Source: Phreatobacter sp. (GTDB taxonomy: Bacteria; Pseudomonadota; Alphaproteobacteria; Rhizobiales; Phreatobacteraceae). From it: DNA of 64,000 nucleotides. The notes below the pieces were generated by a model. It saw only the letters and a list, made by a program, of their open reading frames with translations. It was not told the origin of the DNA and did no database searches. Both the position numbers and the translations under genes were made by a program. Every line of letters begins with the position of its first letter. The stretch's first letter is position 1. Positions 35,317-42,915 of this stretch are shown here, piece by piece. The DNA is taken from NCBI RefSeq assembly GCF_016793595.1, contig NZ_JAEULY010000013.1, forward strand, positions 56,770 through 120,769. Reading direction: 5' to 3'.

Positions 35317-37370
35317 TGGCGGAGGATCGTGAACAGCTGGTCGTCGACCTGATCGCCCGGGTTTCCGAATTTGAGCGCAACATGCGGCGCGCCGAGGGCG
35401 TAGGGACTGGCAGCTTTTCAAAGCTGCGACAGGAGTCAGCTCGCGCGACTCAGGCGATGGAACAGGATTTTCAGCGCTCGACCGGCCGCATCAATCAGTT
35501 GCTCGACACGACCAGAGGCCATGCCGCCTCGTTCGCGAAGGGCCTTCTTTCTTCGCTGGCGGTGCCGCTTACGGGTGCTGGTGTGTTGGCCACGCTCGGC
35601 AAGATCAAGAACGAACTCCTCGAAATGGACCGGCTGGCGAAGGCCAGCGGCCTGTCCATCACACAGGCGGCGGGCCTACGAAATCTAGGCACGGCAACTG
35701 GTGTCAGCGGCGCCGCCATTGGGTCGGGCCTTGAAGGCATCGCCGGCAAGATCGCCGAGGCGGCGCGTGAGGAGACCGAATTCGGCAAGCTGCTCGAAGC
35801 CAACGGCATCAAGCTCAAGGACCGCCACGGCCAAGTCATCTCGACAAACGAAGCGCTGAACCATGCGGCTCGCCTGATCGCAAATGCCGCGAACGAGAGC
35901 GACAAGATCAAGATCGCCGAGATTCTCGGCCTGTCGAAAGAGTGGGTCCCGCTTCTTGAGCGCGGCGCCGACGCCTTCCGCGCGCAACGCGCCGAGCAGG
36001 AACGGGGAGTGCAGGGGCTGGAGGAGGCGGTCAAGAAGGCAAAGGCCTTCGATGAGGCGTGGAATTCGGCATGGGGCAACTTCCAGGTCGCCTCGAAAGT
36101 GGCCCTTCTGGATGTCGGCCGCGGCCTTGGGTACCTCGCCGAGCAGGTCTTCAGTTTCGTCAAGGGCTTAAACGAACTCCGAACCTTCACGGTTGAGCAG
36201 GGCCCCGGCACGGGCATCCGACTTGAAACGCCGATCCCTGGCCTGACCAACAATCGCGGCGAGCTGCTGCCAAATTTTGCCCCGCCTGCTCCACGCAATC
36301 GCCCCACCTCTGCGGATGCCGGCACGCCCAACCTTGGCCCCCGCACGATCATCCCGCCCTCGGGTGGTGGAGGGGGAGGTGGCGGCGCTAGCGAGACGGA
36401 CACCGCTGAGAAGCGGCTTCAGTCCTACACGGATAGTATCGCCCGGCAGACGGCGGTGCTGGAGGCGCAGATTGCCACGTTTGGCCGGAGCAACGCCGAG
36501 AAGCGAGCTGCCGAGGAACTGGCGCGCGCCGCCGTCGACCTAAATCGTCTCGACGCATCGACGCGGCAAACGATGACGGCCAAGCTGATGGAGCAGGTGC
36601 AGGCATCCGAGCAGGCGCGGCAGCGGTTGGAGGACCTCAACAAGGCGCAGGAGCGCACCAATCAGGTCTCCGATGCCAACAAGGAGTTCTTCGGCTCGAT
36701 CTTCAAAGGCGCCGCCACGGGCAAACTCGGCGTCGATGGTCTGACCTCGGCGCTCGATAGGCTCCAGACGCGCATGCTGGATATGGCCTTCGATCAGTTC
36801 TGGGAAAGCATGTTCCCCAAAAACCGCGGCGCCGGCGGCATGGGATTCGGTGGCTTGGGGCTGGGCCTGCCCAACCTACTCGGTGAGATGGCCGGCTTGT
36901 TCGGTTTCATGCCTGCGATGGCAGATGGCGGTCGGATCAACGGGCCGGGCACGGGGCGTTCGGATTCCATCCTCGCGCGCGTCTCCAACGGTGAGTTCAT
37001 AACCAACGCTGCGGCGACGGCGCGACACTTGCCGCTGCTGGAGGCCATCAACGGTAACCGCGTTCCGCGGTTCGCCGAGGGCGGTTTGGTGCCGCCCCAG
37101 GTACCAGCCTCGCTCGCGATGCCGTCCGCGCCGGAGTTTGGCGGCAGCGCGATGGGGCGACCGCAAGTCAACGTGAACGTCGTCAACAACACGCCTGCCA
37201 GGGTGCATACGCAGCAAGACACCGGCGGCAACATCACGCTGACCATAGAGGAAGTGAAAGACCAGATCGCGGGCGGCATCGCCGCGGATTTGACCAGGAA
37301 ACGAGGACCGGTCGGCTCCGCGATCACATCGTCCTTCGGCATCCCGCAGAACGGCGGGCTCATAGGTTGA
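35316..37370 (+). CDS. Phage tail tape-measure-like protein
   Basis: 684 aa. The N-terminus (LVVDLIARVSEFERNMRRAE) and the GLLSSLAVPLTGAGVLATLG hydrophobic patch are typical of tail length tape measures. A glycine-rich linker lies near residues 350-360, helical coiled-coil-prone sequence follows, and the C-terminal GPGTGRSDSILARVSNGEF motif is frequent in tape-measure C-termini. It is shorter than many tape measures, which would mean a short tail or loss of repeats. No other tail genes accompany it. Confidence 0.8.
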   Translation: MAEDREQLVVDLIARVSEFERNMRRAEGVGTGSFSKLRQESARATQAMEQDFQRSTGRINQLLDTTRGHAASFAKGLLSSLAVPLTGAGVLATLGKIKNELLEMDRLAKASGLSITQAAGLRNLGTATGVSGAAIGSGLEGIAGKIAEAAREETEFGKLLEANGIKLKDRHGQVISTNEALNHAARLIANAANESDKIKIAEILGLSKEWVPLLERGADAFRAQRAEQERGVQGLEEAVKKAKAFDEAWNSAWGNFQVASKVALLDVGRGLGYLAEQVFSFVKGLNELRTFTVEQGPGTGIRLETPIPGLTNNRGELLPNFAPPAPRNRPTSADAGTPNLGPRTIIPPSGGGGGGGGASETDTAEKRLQSYTDSIARQTAVLEAQIATFGRSNAEKRAAEELARAAVDLNRLDASTRQTMTAKLMEQVQASEQARQRLEDLNKAQERTNQVSDANKEFFGSIFKGAATGKLGVDGLTSALDRLQTRMLDMAFDQFWESMFPKNRGAGGMGFGGLGLGLPNLLGEMAGLFGFMPAMADGGRINGPGTGRSDSILARVSNGEFITNAAATARHLPLLEAINGNRVPRFAEGGLVPPQVPASLAMPSAPEFGGSAMGRPQVNVNVVNNTPARVHTQQDTGGNITLTIEEVKDQIAGGIAADLTRKRGPVGSAITSSFGIPQNGGLIG

Positions 37371-37378
37371 GAACGGCG

Positions 37379-37735
37379 TTACGCGGCGACGGCGGCCGGC
37401 GCGTAACGCTCTGCGGCTTCCGACAAGGCCTCCTCGCCCCACTGGTTCAGGCTCTTGCCGGCCAGCTCAGCGGCGAGGGCGGCCCTAGCATGAACGGCTG
37501 GATCGATGCGGAGCATCAGATTCCCTGAGTAGGGTTTCTGAGGACTCTTGCCGATCTTGGCGCAGGTTTCGATGTAGTCGTCCACCGCTTCGTGGAAGGC
37601 CTTCTTCAAATCAGCCACCGTGTCAGCATGAAAGCCAACACCGTCGCGAACCCCAGCGATCCGGCCGAAGAAAATCTCGTCGTCGGCATCGAACTCAACG
37701 CGCGCGGTATAGCCATTATAGGTCATGACGCTCAT
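37379..37735 (-). CDS. HicB-family antitoxin (HicB fold plus ribbon-helix-helix)
   Basis: 118 aa. Residues 5-60 are the HicB partial RNase-H-like domain (NGYTARVEFDADDEIFFGRI, VADLKKAFHEAVDDYIE); residues 70-108 are an RHH DNA-binding tail (LMLRIDPAVHARAALAAELA, SLNQWGEEAL). No HicA toxin gene is next to it. It is 13 bp downstream of the Doc toxin gene on the same strand, so it may be a relic or a third component. Confidence 0.82.
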   Translation of the reverse strand: MSVMTYNGYTARVEFDADDEIFFGRIAGVRDGVGFHADTVADLKKAFHEAVDDYIETCAKIGKSPQKPYSGNLMLRIDPAVHARAALAAELAGKSLNQWGEEALSEAAERYAPAAVAA

Positions 37736-37748
37736 GGCTTCACTCCGA

Positions 37749-38138
37749 TCAAATGCCGGGCGACAGGCGCGCGCGTATCCATGCCGCCATCGCCTCCTCC
37801 GTCACTGTGCCCTCGCCAAGGGCCAGCCATTGCAGTACAGCTTCGGCGTCGGTCATTTGCAGGCTGAAGCCGTTCAGATCGAGAAAAAGTTCGGTGACGA
37901 CCAGCGAAGCGCGCTTGTTGCCATCGATAAAGGCATGGTTCCGCGCGATGCCATAGGCATAGGCGGCGGCCATGTCCGCGATGTCTGGGTTCCCATAGGC
38001 GAGCAGGTTCTGCGGCCTTGCCAGAGCGGAATCCAACAAGCCCTCGTCCCGCAAGCCAGGCGAGCCACCGTGCTCGGTCAACTGCTCTTCATGCAGCGCC
38101 AGCACAACAGATTTGAGAACCCAGACAGGAAGGTCCAT
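37749..38138 (-). CDS. Doc-family toxin (Fic fold, death-on-curing)
   Basis: 129 aa, close to the usual Doc length. The Fic/Doc motif HAFIDGNKR is at residues 68-76; Doc kinases phosphorylate elongation factor Tu using this loop. The ATG directly follows the antitoxin stop codon (TAA then ATG), with no spacer. It makes a toxin-antitoxin pair with the AbrB-type gene upstream. Confidence 0.88.
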   Translation of the reverse strand: MDLPVWVLKSVVLALHEEQLTEHGGSPGLRDEGLLDSALARPQNLLAYGNPDIADMAAAYAYGIARNHAFIDGNKRASLVVTELFLDLNGFSLQMTDAEAVLQWLALGEGTVTEEAMAAWIRARLSPGI

Positions 38139-38363
38139 TTACTTCGCAAGCTCCCGAAGTGCGTTCCGGCGCTTCTTCATGATCCGGCGAGCGGCTTCCA
38201 TCTGAGCCTCGAACTCGGGCTGATATGGCGTAAGCCGAGCGCCACCGGGAGATTGGGTCAGATAGACCGTGTCCCCGATATCGAGGTTCATGCGGTCAAG
38301 CTGTTCCTTCGGCAGGACAAGACCCTTGGAATTGCCGATCCGGGTAAGTTTGAGCGCAACCAT
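38139..38363 (-). CDS. AbrB/MazE-type antitoxin paired with Doc
   Basis: 74 aa. The swapped-hairpin DNA-binding fold is recognised by MVALKLTRIGNSKGLVLPKE and the NLDIGDTVYL strand, followed by a charged C-terminal tail that would wrap the toxin. The start is preceded by a strong AAGGAGG Shine-Dalgarno (38371-38377 complement). It replaces the classical Phd antitoxin of Doc; AbrB-Doc pairs occur in proteobacteria. The palindrome at 38385-38398 is its likely operator. Confidence 0.85.
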   Translation of the reverse strand: MVALKLTRIGNSKGLVLPKEQLDRMNLDIGDTVYLTQSPGGARLTPYQPEFEAQMEAARRIMKKRRNALRELAK

Positions 38364-38384
38364 GTTCCGGCCCTCCTTGGCCTC

Positions 38385-38398
38385 GCTGTAATTACAGC
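38385..38398. promoter_or_regulatory. Perfect palindrome upstream of the toxin-antitoxin operon
   Basis: GCTGTAATTACAGC, a perfect 14-bp inverted repeat, 22 bp upstream of the antitoxin start and next to its Shine-Dalgarno. Position and symmetry fit autorepression by the AbrB-type antitoxin/Doc complex. Inferred. Confidence 0.55.
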
Positions 38399-38530
38399 AG
38401 TTAGAACATGGGGGAGGAAGGCGGGATTGTCAATCAGGGCTTCAGGTAACCGTGTCCCGTGAGCCAGTCCTTCAGGATGCGGTCACCTGCGCCCCGCCGC
38501 ATTCTGTCAACCGATCTGCAGCGTTCGCAT

Positions 38531-39118
38531 CTAGGGTCGCAGCCGCCCCTCTGCGATGATGCTGTCCATATACCAGCGGCGATGGAAGGAACCGACGTCT
38601 TCCATCTGCTTGCCCATCACGCCGAGCAGGCCGCCGGACCATGTGTCGAAAACGCGAGCGCCATCGAGATTGTAGACGTTCTCCGGCATCGTCCTGATCG
38701 TATAGAGCGGGTTCTCGGTCCCGTAATCTCGGCCGAGCTGCTGGAAATAGACCCCTTCGATCATGAACCTAGCCTGACCGCGGTAGGCGAGATGCACGCG
38801 GCTGAACTGCATCGACCTAAGCGCACTGGCGGTCTGCATCAGCACGCGTGCGACATCAGTCATGCTCGCTTCGCCGCTGATCGAACGCAGATCCACGACG
38901 AGCGTGGACGGGTCGATGCCCCAGCGGGCGTAGGCGTAGGTCGTCACCTTGGAATTGCGCGGGTCTTGTGCCAAGAGAGAGGCGACCGGTGCCTGAATCA
39001 GCGCCCAGTTCAAACCGAAGGCTGTGGCTGCGAGGGCCACGACGGTGAACACCAGCCACGGCAGCTTGGTTGCCAGGAAGGTTCGACGCTTCGGCGGCGG
39101 TGATTGGACGATGATCAT
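38531..39118 (-). CDS. Membrane-anchored protein of unknown function, partner of AbiTii gene
   Basis: 195 aa with a positively charged N-terminus (PPKRRTFLATK), one membrane segment (about residues 20-43, LVFTVVALAATAFGLNWAL) and a soluble domain of about 150 residues that should face the periplasm. The soluble part has the blocks ARWGIDPSTLVVDLRSISGE and LAYRGQARFMIEGVYFQQLG. I know of no function for it. It lies 4 bp downstream of the AbiTii gene on the same strand, inside the prophage remnant. Confidence 0.65.
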   Translation of the reverse strand: MIIVQSPPPKRRTFLATKLPWLVFTVVALAATAFGLNWALIQAPVASLLAQDPRNSKVTTYAYARWGIDPSTLVVDLRSISGEASMTDVARVLMQTASALRSMQFSRVHLAYRGQARFMIEGVYFQQLGRDYGTENPLYTIRTMPENVYNLDGARVFDTWSGGLLGVMGKQMEDVGSFHRRWYMDSIIAEGRLRP

Positions 39119-39122
39119 CCAA

Positions 39123-40022
39123 TCAGCCTGCGCCGATAAGGGAATCGATCGCAGCCTTTACAGCACCGCTAAGAAGCCCACCCGTCCCTCCGAGAATTGC
39201 GGTGCGGATTTTCTCCCAGTTCTTGCGCAGCGCGCTTTCATCGGGACTGGCCTTCTCATGCTCGGAACTGATTGCGTCCGCGGCGCCACCGACAACGGTA
39301 CGATCAGCGCCTTCGGCAGCCAAATCATCCAAGTATTTTAGCACGTTGCCAACTAACTGCCGCGATTGCGCAAGGTCAATGTTTCCGCCGGCGATATTGC
39401 CGATCGTGTTTTCGTTTCCGATTGATCCCGTCAGGCTGCCGATTGTGCCGATGTTGATGTTGGTCACGCGCGCCTCCGCTGCAATTGCTTTTTCCCTTGC
39501 CGAGAAACTTATCCCGTTACCAATGATGCCTTCTCGCTCCATGGAAGCAGCCCAATCCAACGCCTTGTCTCGTACCTTATCTACAATTCCGATGAGGCTG
39601 CCTCGCGCGACTTCGACAACCATTTCAGACCAGGCTACCTCGGAGTTCTTATTCAGTGCGTTTTTTGTGTAGTCAGACATGGGATAGTGGAACGAGTTTG
39701 CGTCCTTCTGTTCCACTAGGTCGATAATCGTTCCGATAGCTTGGCTACAATGAACTGTTGAGACCGCGCGCGAGACCTTCGGGTTCGCAATTACTATAGG
39801 TATCCAGCCACGATATGGGTTCCAAGCGCGCGACGTTCCATGAAGGATTCGATACTCGGGAAGGTCATCCTTCTTGTATCCCTCTAGCTCCTTTGAAACC
39901 CATTCTTCGATCTGATCCATCTTAAGTTTGACTGCCGCAAGCTTCATTTGGCGCAGCAACGTATCTACGCGGACATTCTGATCGATTGCACCTTGCTGAA
40001 TTTCTTCGATCAGACTCGGCAT
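39123..40022 (-). CDS. AbiTii-domain protein, candidate abortive-infection component
   Basis: 299 aa. Residues 1-95 match the AbiTii pattern: MPSLIEEIQQGAIDQNVRVD, then a KLKMDQIEEWVSKELEGY helix and DDLPEYRILHGTSRAWNPYRG. Residues about 195-235 contain glycine/asparagine-rich INIGTIGSLTGSIGNENTIG units, seen in this family as short beta repeats. The C-terminal part is helical. The start at 40022 is the family Met; the upstream open frame to 40115 crosses a terminator. The codons look more AT-rich than the neighbouring phage and host genes, which suggests separate acquisition. AbiTii domains are linked to phage abortive infection by name and context; the mechanism is unknown. Confidence 0.75.
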   Translation of the reverse strand: MPSLIEEIQQGAIDQNVRVDTLLRQMKLAAVKLKMDQIEEWVSKELEGYKKDDLPEYRILHGTSRAWNPYRGWIPIVIANPKVSRAVSTVHCSQAIGTIIDLVEQKDANSFHYPMSDYTKNALNKNSEVAWSEMVVEVARGSLIGIVDKVRDKALDWAASMEREGIIGNGISFSAREKAIAAEARVTNINIGTIGSLTGSIGNENTIGNIAGGNIDLAQSRQLVGNVLKYLDDLAAEGADRTVVGGAADAISSEHEKASPDESALRKNWEKIRTAILGGTGGLLSGAVKAAIDSLIGAG

Positions 40023-40110
40023 ATTCAAAATCCCGTTCGGATGGCCCGCGTGGACTAGGGGCGGGGCTCTCCGGATGTTCTGCTGCAATCTGCGCAACTG
40101 CCGACTGAAA

Positions 40111-40136
40111 AGCAAAACCCCGCGTAGGCGGGGTTT
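40111..40136 (-). terminator. Intrinsic terminator between XRE and AbiTii genes
   Basis: On the minus strand AAACCCCGC-CTAC-GCGGGGTTT with a T-rich continuation (TTTTGCTTTT, to about 40104). The 9-bp stem is perfect. It would stop transcription coming from the XRE regulator, so the AbiTii pair must have its own promoter between about 40022 and 40105. Confidence 0.8.
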
Positions 40137-40257
40137 GCTTCGCGGCCTCGTTCGGCTCTGGCTCGTGTCATTGCCCTAAGGCGGACTACAGCTCTGGCGC
40201 TGGTCGAGAAAACCGGCTCGCGCGATTTGCTGAAAATCACTGATCCGGGGGCGGTCG

Positions 40258-40617
40258 TCAATCCTCTGTGCGGACCTTCCGCACCACGACTTTCACGGGC
40301 TTCGTCGGCGGCATGTCGTGGACTGCGACGACGGTCCGGATCGTGCGGTCCGCTTCGACTGGCTCGCCTGTGTCGCCAACTTGGCCACTTACGCCGGCCT
40401 TCGTCCGCACGCCAGGCTGGCCGCCGTTCGTGAACTCGACACCGGCCGCTTCGAGGGCTGATTGGATCGCCAAGAGGTTGTTCGGATTAGGTGTCCGCCG
40501 TGCCTTCTCGAAATCCACAATTGTGTTGCGCGAGACATTTGCCGCCTTCGCCAGGGCGGCTTGGTCCATGTCGACCAATCCGCGAGCGGCTCGACATTGA
40601 GAAGGCGAAATCGACAT
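40258..40617 (-). CDS. XRE-family helix-turn-helix regulator, prophage
   Basis: 119 aa. Residues 1-60 are a Cro/C1 HTH (CRAARGLVDMDQAALAKAAN, VSRNTIVDFEKARR). The tail is basic and rich in Val/Lys. I start at 40617 (MSISPSQCRAARG), the family pattern; the frame is open to 40650. It is divergent from the small gene at 40716, with palindromic operators in between, so it likely acts as a prophage-type repressor. Confidence 0.85.
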   Translation of the reverse strand: MSISPSQCRAARGLVDMDQAALAKAANVSRNTIVDFEKARRTPNPNNLLAIQSALEAAGVEFTNGGQPGVRTKAGVSGQVGDTGEPVEADRTIRTVVAVHDMPPTKPVKVVVRKVRTED

Positions 40618-40648
40618 TTTGCCCAACGTTGCGCATAAAGTTGACTTC

Positions 40649-40676
40649 ATGCGCGATATTGCGCATGGTGCGCAAT
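40649..40676. promoter_or_regulatory. Overlapping inverted repeats upstream of the XRE regulator
   Basis: A 19-bp inverted repeat ATTGCGCA-TGG-TGCGCAAT at 40658-40676 overlaps another, ATGCGC-GATATT-GCGCAT, at 40649-40666. A further TTGCGCAT lies at 40629-40636. These are the natural operators for autoregulation of the XRE gene and control of the divergent gene at 40716. Confidence 0.6.
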
Positions 40677-40715
40677 GTTTAGCATGTAGCTAAAGCCCTA
40701 GCAAAGGAGACTGTC

Positions 40716-40937
40716 ATGACTTGTCAAACCTGGAATGGCCCTGGCCGGTATGAACTCCTCGACGGTCGGTTTTGTTGGGTCGACCGGTATTCAGAGGGCG
40801 AGGCGTCTTATGGCGGTCACTGGCTCGGGGCCTGGTTTGGGGCAAGGGCTCTCGGCCGCCCTGACATGGCGGCACGGGCAGAAGCGATCGACGCCATTCT
40901 CACTCCTCGCGCCGTGCCGGTGCAGATCGCGGCCTAG
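40716..40937 (+). CDS. Small hypothetical protein
   Basis: 73 aa with a strong AAAGGAGA Shine-Dalgarno 8 bp before the ATG. Rich in Trp, Gly and Tyr (WNGPGRYELLDGRFCWVDRY, GHWLGAWFGARALGR). No known family. It is divergent from the XRE repressor and just upstream of the MerR-like regulator, so it may be a lysogeny or immunity gene; this is speculation. Confidence 0.6.
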   Translation: MTCQTWNGPGRYELLDGRFCWVDRYSEGEASYGGHWLGAWFGARALGRPDMAARAEAIDAILTPRAVPVQIAA

Positions 40938-40959
40938 CAATCACAGGCGATGTCGCAGT

Positions 40960-41004
40960 ATGCCAGCACGCTGGCATTGACGTGTTTGCCGGCTCGCTGG
41001 CATA
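40960..41004. promoter_or_regulatory. Two palindromic operators in front of the MerR-like gene
   Basis: ATGCCAGC-AC-GCTGGCAT at 40960-40977 is a perfect 18-bp palindrome. A second copy with one change, TGCCGGC-TC-GCTGGCAT, is at 40988-41003, 27 bp from the first. They end about 10 bp before the ATG at 41013, so binding would block translation initiation or the promoter. Probable operators for the protein encoded immediately downstream. Confidence 0.6.
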
Positions 41005-41012
41005 CTGTGCTC

Positions 41013-41630
41013 ATGAGCACCAAATCACGCCGAGACGAAACCCGTGGCCTCAACGAGGCTGGCAAACAGCTATTCGGTGACGGCGCTTTGCGCGCCGCCA
41101 CCGAGCTCGATGAAAGGCGAGTGCGCCTGCTCATCGAATGGGGCGCGGTGCGTCCTACGATCGGGGGCAAAGGCGTCGTCCGCCAGTGGGCCCGTTCCAC
41201 CGTCCTTCGCATGTCTCGGATCGCTGCCGTTCATGCCCTAGGCTTGGGCTTGCGCGTTTCGCACACGGTGATCGCTATGTGCCCGGCTGATGCCGATGCC
41301 GAATACTTGGTCGACGAGGCGAGCGACGCGATCCTTACGATTCGCGAAGGCACATTGATGACCTTTTCCGCGCCCTGGACCGGTCATGCTCCAGTGCTGT
41401 TCGGGCGGCTGAATCACGATCGCTCCAAGCTCTTGTCCGCCAACGCGATTGATCTCGCCGCACCTCTGCCGTTCGATCTCGGGTCGCTTGTACTCACGCC
41501 GGTGAGCAAGCGGGAGCACTCGGCATGGCGCAACTACCAGGTTCCGGGAATCTCGGTCACGACCGTCAATCTATCGCGTGCCTGCCGCGTCTCAGTGGAT
41601 CGCCTCAAGGCTATCGGACACGCGGACTGA
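41013..41630 (+). CDS. MerR-like winged-helix regulator of the element
   Basis: 205 aa. Residues about 17-80 (AATELDERRVRLLIEWGAVR, then GGKGVVRQWARSTVLRMSRI) resemble the HTH and wing of MerR-type proteins. The C-terminal half (ILTIREGTLMTFSAPWTGHA...) shows no known ligand motif. Two perfect or near-perfect palindromes stand directly upstream. It precedes the Xis-like and integrase genes by 3 bp and may control element excision. The frame is open back to 40950, but 41013 is the only start that clears the operators. Confidence 0.55.
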   Translation: MSTKSRRDETRGLNEAGKQLFGDGALRAATELDERRVRLLIEWGAVRPTIGGKGVVRQWARSTVLRMSRIAAVHALGLGLRVSHTVIAMCPADADAEYLVDEASDAILTIREGTLMTFSAPWTGHAPVLFGRLNHDRSKLLSANAIDLAAPLPFDLGSLVLTPVSKREHSAWRNYQVPGISVTTVNLSRACRVSVDRLKAIGHAD

Positions 41631-41633
41631 GCG

Positions 41634-41843
41634 ATGGCACGTCGCTCTCCCGCGTTCACACAAGCCGACGTAACTCGTCTCATTAAGGGCGCGTTAGCCG
41701 CTGGCGTGACGCTGGAACGGATTGCAGGTGTCAAGACCACGAAAGAGGGTCCGGTGCTTATGTTCGGTGCTCCGGGTGAAGCGTCGAGAGGGGCCGATAA
41801 GGACGCGCTGGATACTTGGAGGCGCGAGCATGGTTCGGGCTAG
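41634..41843 (+). CDS. Small integrase-associated protein (possible Xis/RDF)
   Basis: 69 aa, MARRSPAFTQADVTRLIKGA and a basic N-terminus with a helical DNA-binding-like segment, then VKTTKEGPVLMFG. Very similar short proteins sit in front of tyrosine integrases in many alphaproteobacterial islands, as recalled. It overlaps the integrase start by 14 bp. A recombination directionality role is inferred from position only. Confidence 0.55.
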   Translation: MARRSPAFTQADVTRLIKGALAAGVTLERIAGVKTTKEGPVLMFGAPGEASRGADKDALDTWRREHGSG

Positions 41844-42915
41844 ACTTCAGGGTATCAACCCGGTGCGAAAGCGCCTCGCCGATGGCACCGTGCGCCTTTA
41901 CCACTACCACCGTGCTACTGGCCGCCCCTTGAGCGGCAAGCCGGGTTCGCCCGAGTTCCTGCGCGATTATGCCGACGCCGAAAAGTCCATGCTCGATCGT
42001 CTCGCCGGCACGTTCAACGGTCTGGTGCGCGACTACACGTTGTCGCCTGAGTTCGGGAAACTGCGAGAGAGCACGCAGCGAGAATACAAGCGCATGCTCT
42101 CCAAGGCCGAACTGAAGTTCGGCGATATGCCGCTCGCTGCTATGGAAGATCCCCGTGTGCGCCAGGATTTCATGTCCTGGCGCGGCACGATCGCCAAGGC
42201 GTCGGGCGAGCGGGAGGCCGACAACCGCCTAAGCGTCATATCCGCGATGCTGACCTGGGCGAAGGAGAACGGGCAGGTCTTTAGCAATCACATCGCGGGC
42301 TTTCGTCGCCTGCACAGCGTCGATCGTTCAGACCTGATTTGGTTACCCGAGCACATCCACGCCTTCATGGCCGTGGCGCCGGTCGAGCTGCAGCGTGCGC
42401 TCATTCTCGCTCTGCACACCGGCCAGCGGCAGGGCGACCTTCTACGCCTCGCCTGGGGCAACTATGACGGCTCGCTGATCTCCCTTCGGCAAGGGAAGAC
42501 CGGCCGCAAGGTAGAAATCCCCTGCACCAAGGCACTGCGGAAGATGCTGGATGGCCTCGAACGCAACGCGGCCGTCGTTCTCGCCACAAAGACGAACCGG
42601 CCGTGGAAGCCCCGCTACTTCAAGGCGCAATGGGAGGCAGCGTCAAAGAAGGCGAACATCGCGCATCTGCACTTCCACGACCTTCGGGGGACCGCCGTAA
42701 CCATGCTCGCGGAGGCCGGCTGCACCACGCCTCAGATCGCCGCCATTACCGGCCACTCACTCAAGACCGTGACGGCGATCCTCGACAAGTACCTTGCCCG
42801 CACCCGCGTTCTCGCGGGCGAGGCCGTGACCCTCTTCGAGAACGCAAAGAGCACCAAGTTTGCAAACCGTCTGCAAACCAGGAACCCGAAGCCCGCAAAG
42901 GGAGACGCTAAGTGA
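41830..42915 (+). CDS. Tyrosine recombinase (phage integrase)
   Basis: 361 aa. Catalytic residues are all visible: Arg200 (HTGQRQGD), His283 and Arg286 (HDLRG), His309 (TGHSLKTV) and Tyr321 (LDKYLARTR). The N-terminal part has an arm-binding-like basic segment and a core-binding SAM-like domain with REYKRMLSKAELKFGDMP. The stop at 42915 abuts the attR core at 42916, and the gene runs toward the target tRNA. It should catalyse site-specific insertion into tRNA-Arg(ACG). The start at 41830 is chosen because earlier frame codons encode no integrase sequence. Confidence 0.93.
   Translation: MVRARLQGINPVRKRLADGTVRLYHYHRATGRPLSGKPGSPEFLRDYADAEKSMLDRLAGTFNGLVRDYTLSPEFGKLRESTQREYKRMLSKAELKFGDMPLAAMEDPRVRQDFMSWRGTIAKASGEREADNRLSVISAMLTWAKENGQVFSNHIAGFRRLHSVDRSDLIWLPEHIHAFMAVAPVELQRALILALHTGQRQGDLLRLAWGNYDGSLISLRQGKTGRKVEIPCTKALRKMLDGLERNAAVVLATKTNRPWKPRYFKAQWEAASKKANIAHLHFHDLRGTAVTMLAEAGCTTPQIAAITGHSLKTVTAILDKYLARTRVLAGEAVTLFENAKSTKFANRLQTRNPKPAKGDAK
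42858..42880. promoter_or_regulatory. Candidate integrase arm-type sites, right end
   Basis: GTTTGCAAACC at 42858-42868 followed by the variant TCTGCAAACC, about 50 bp from the right att core. The first copy is identical to 32067-32077 at the left end. They lie inside the integrase coding sequence. Confidence 0.35.
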
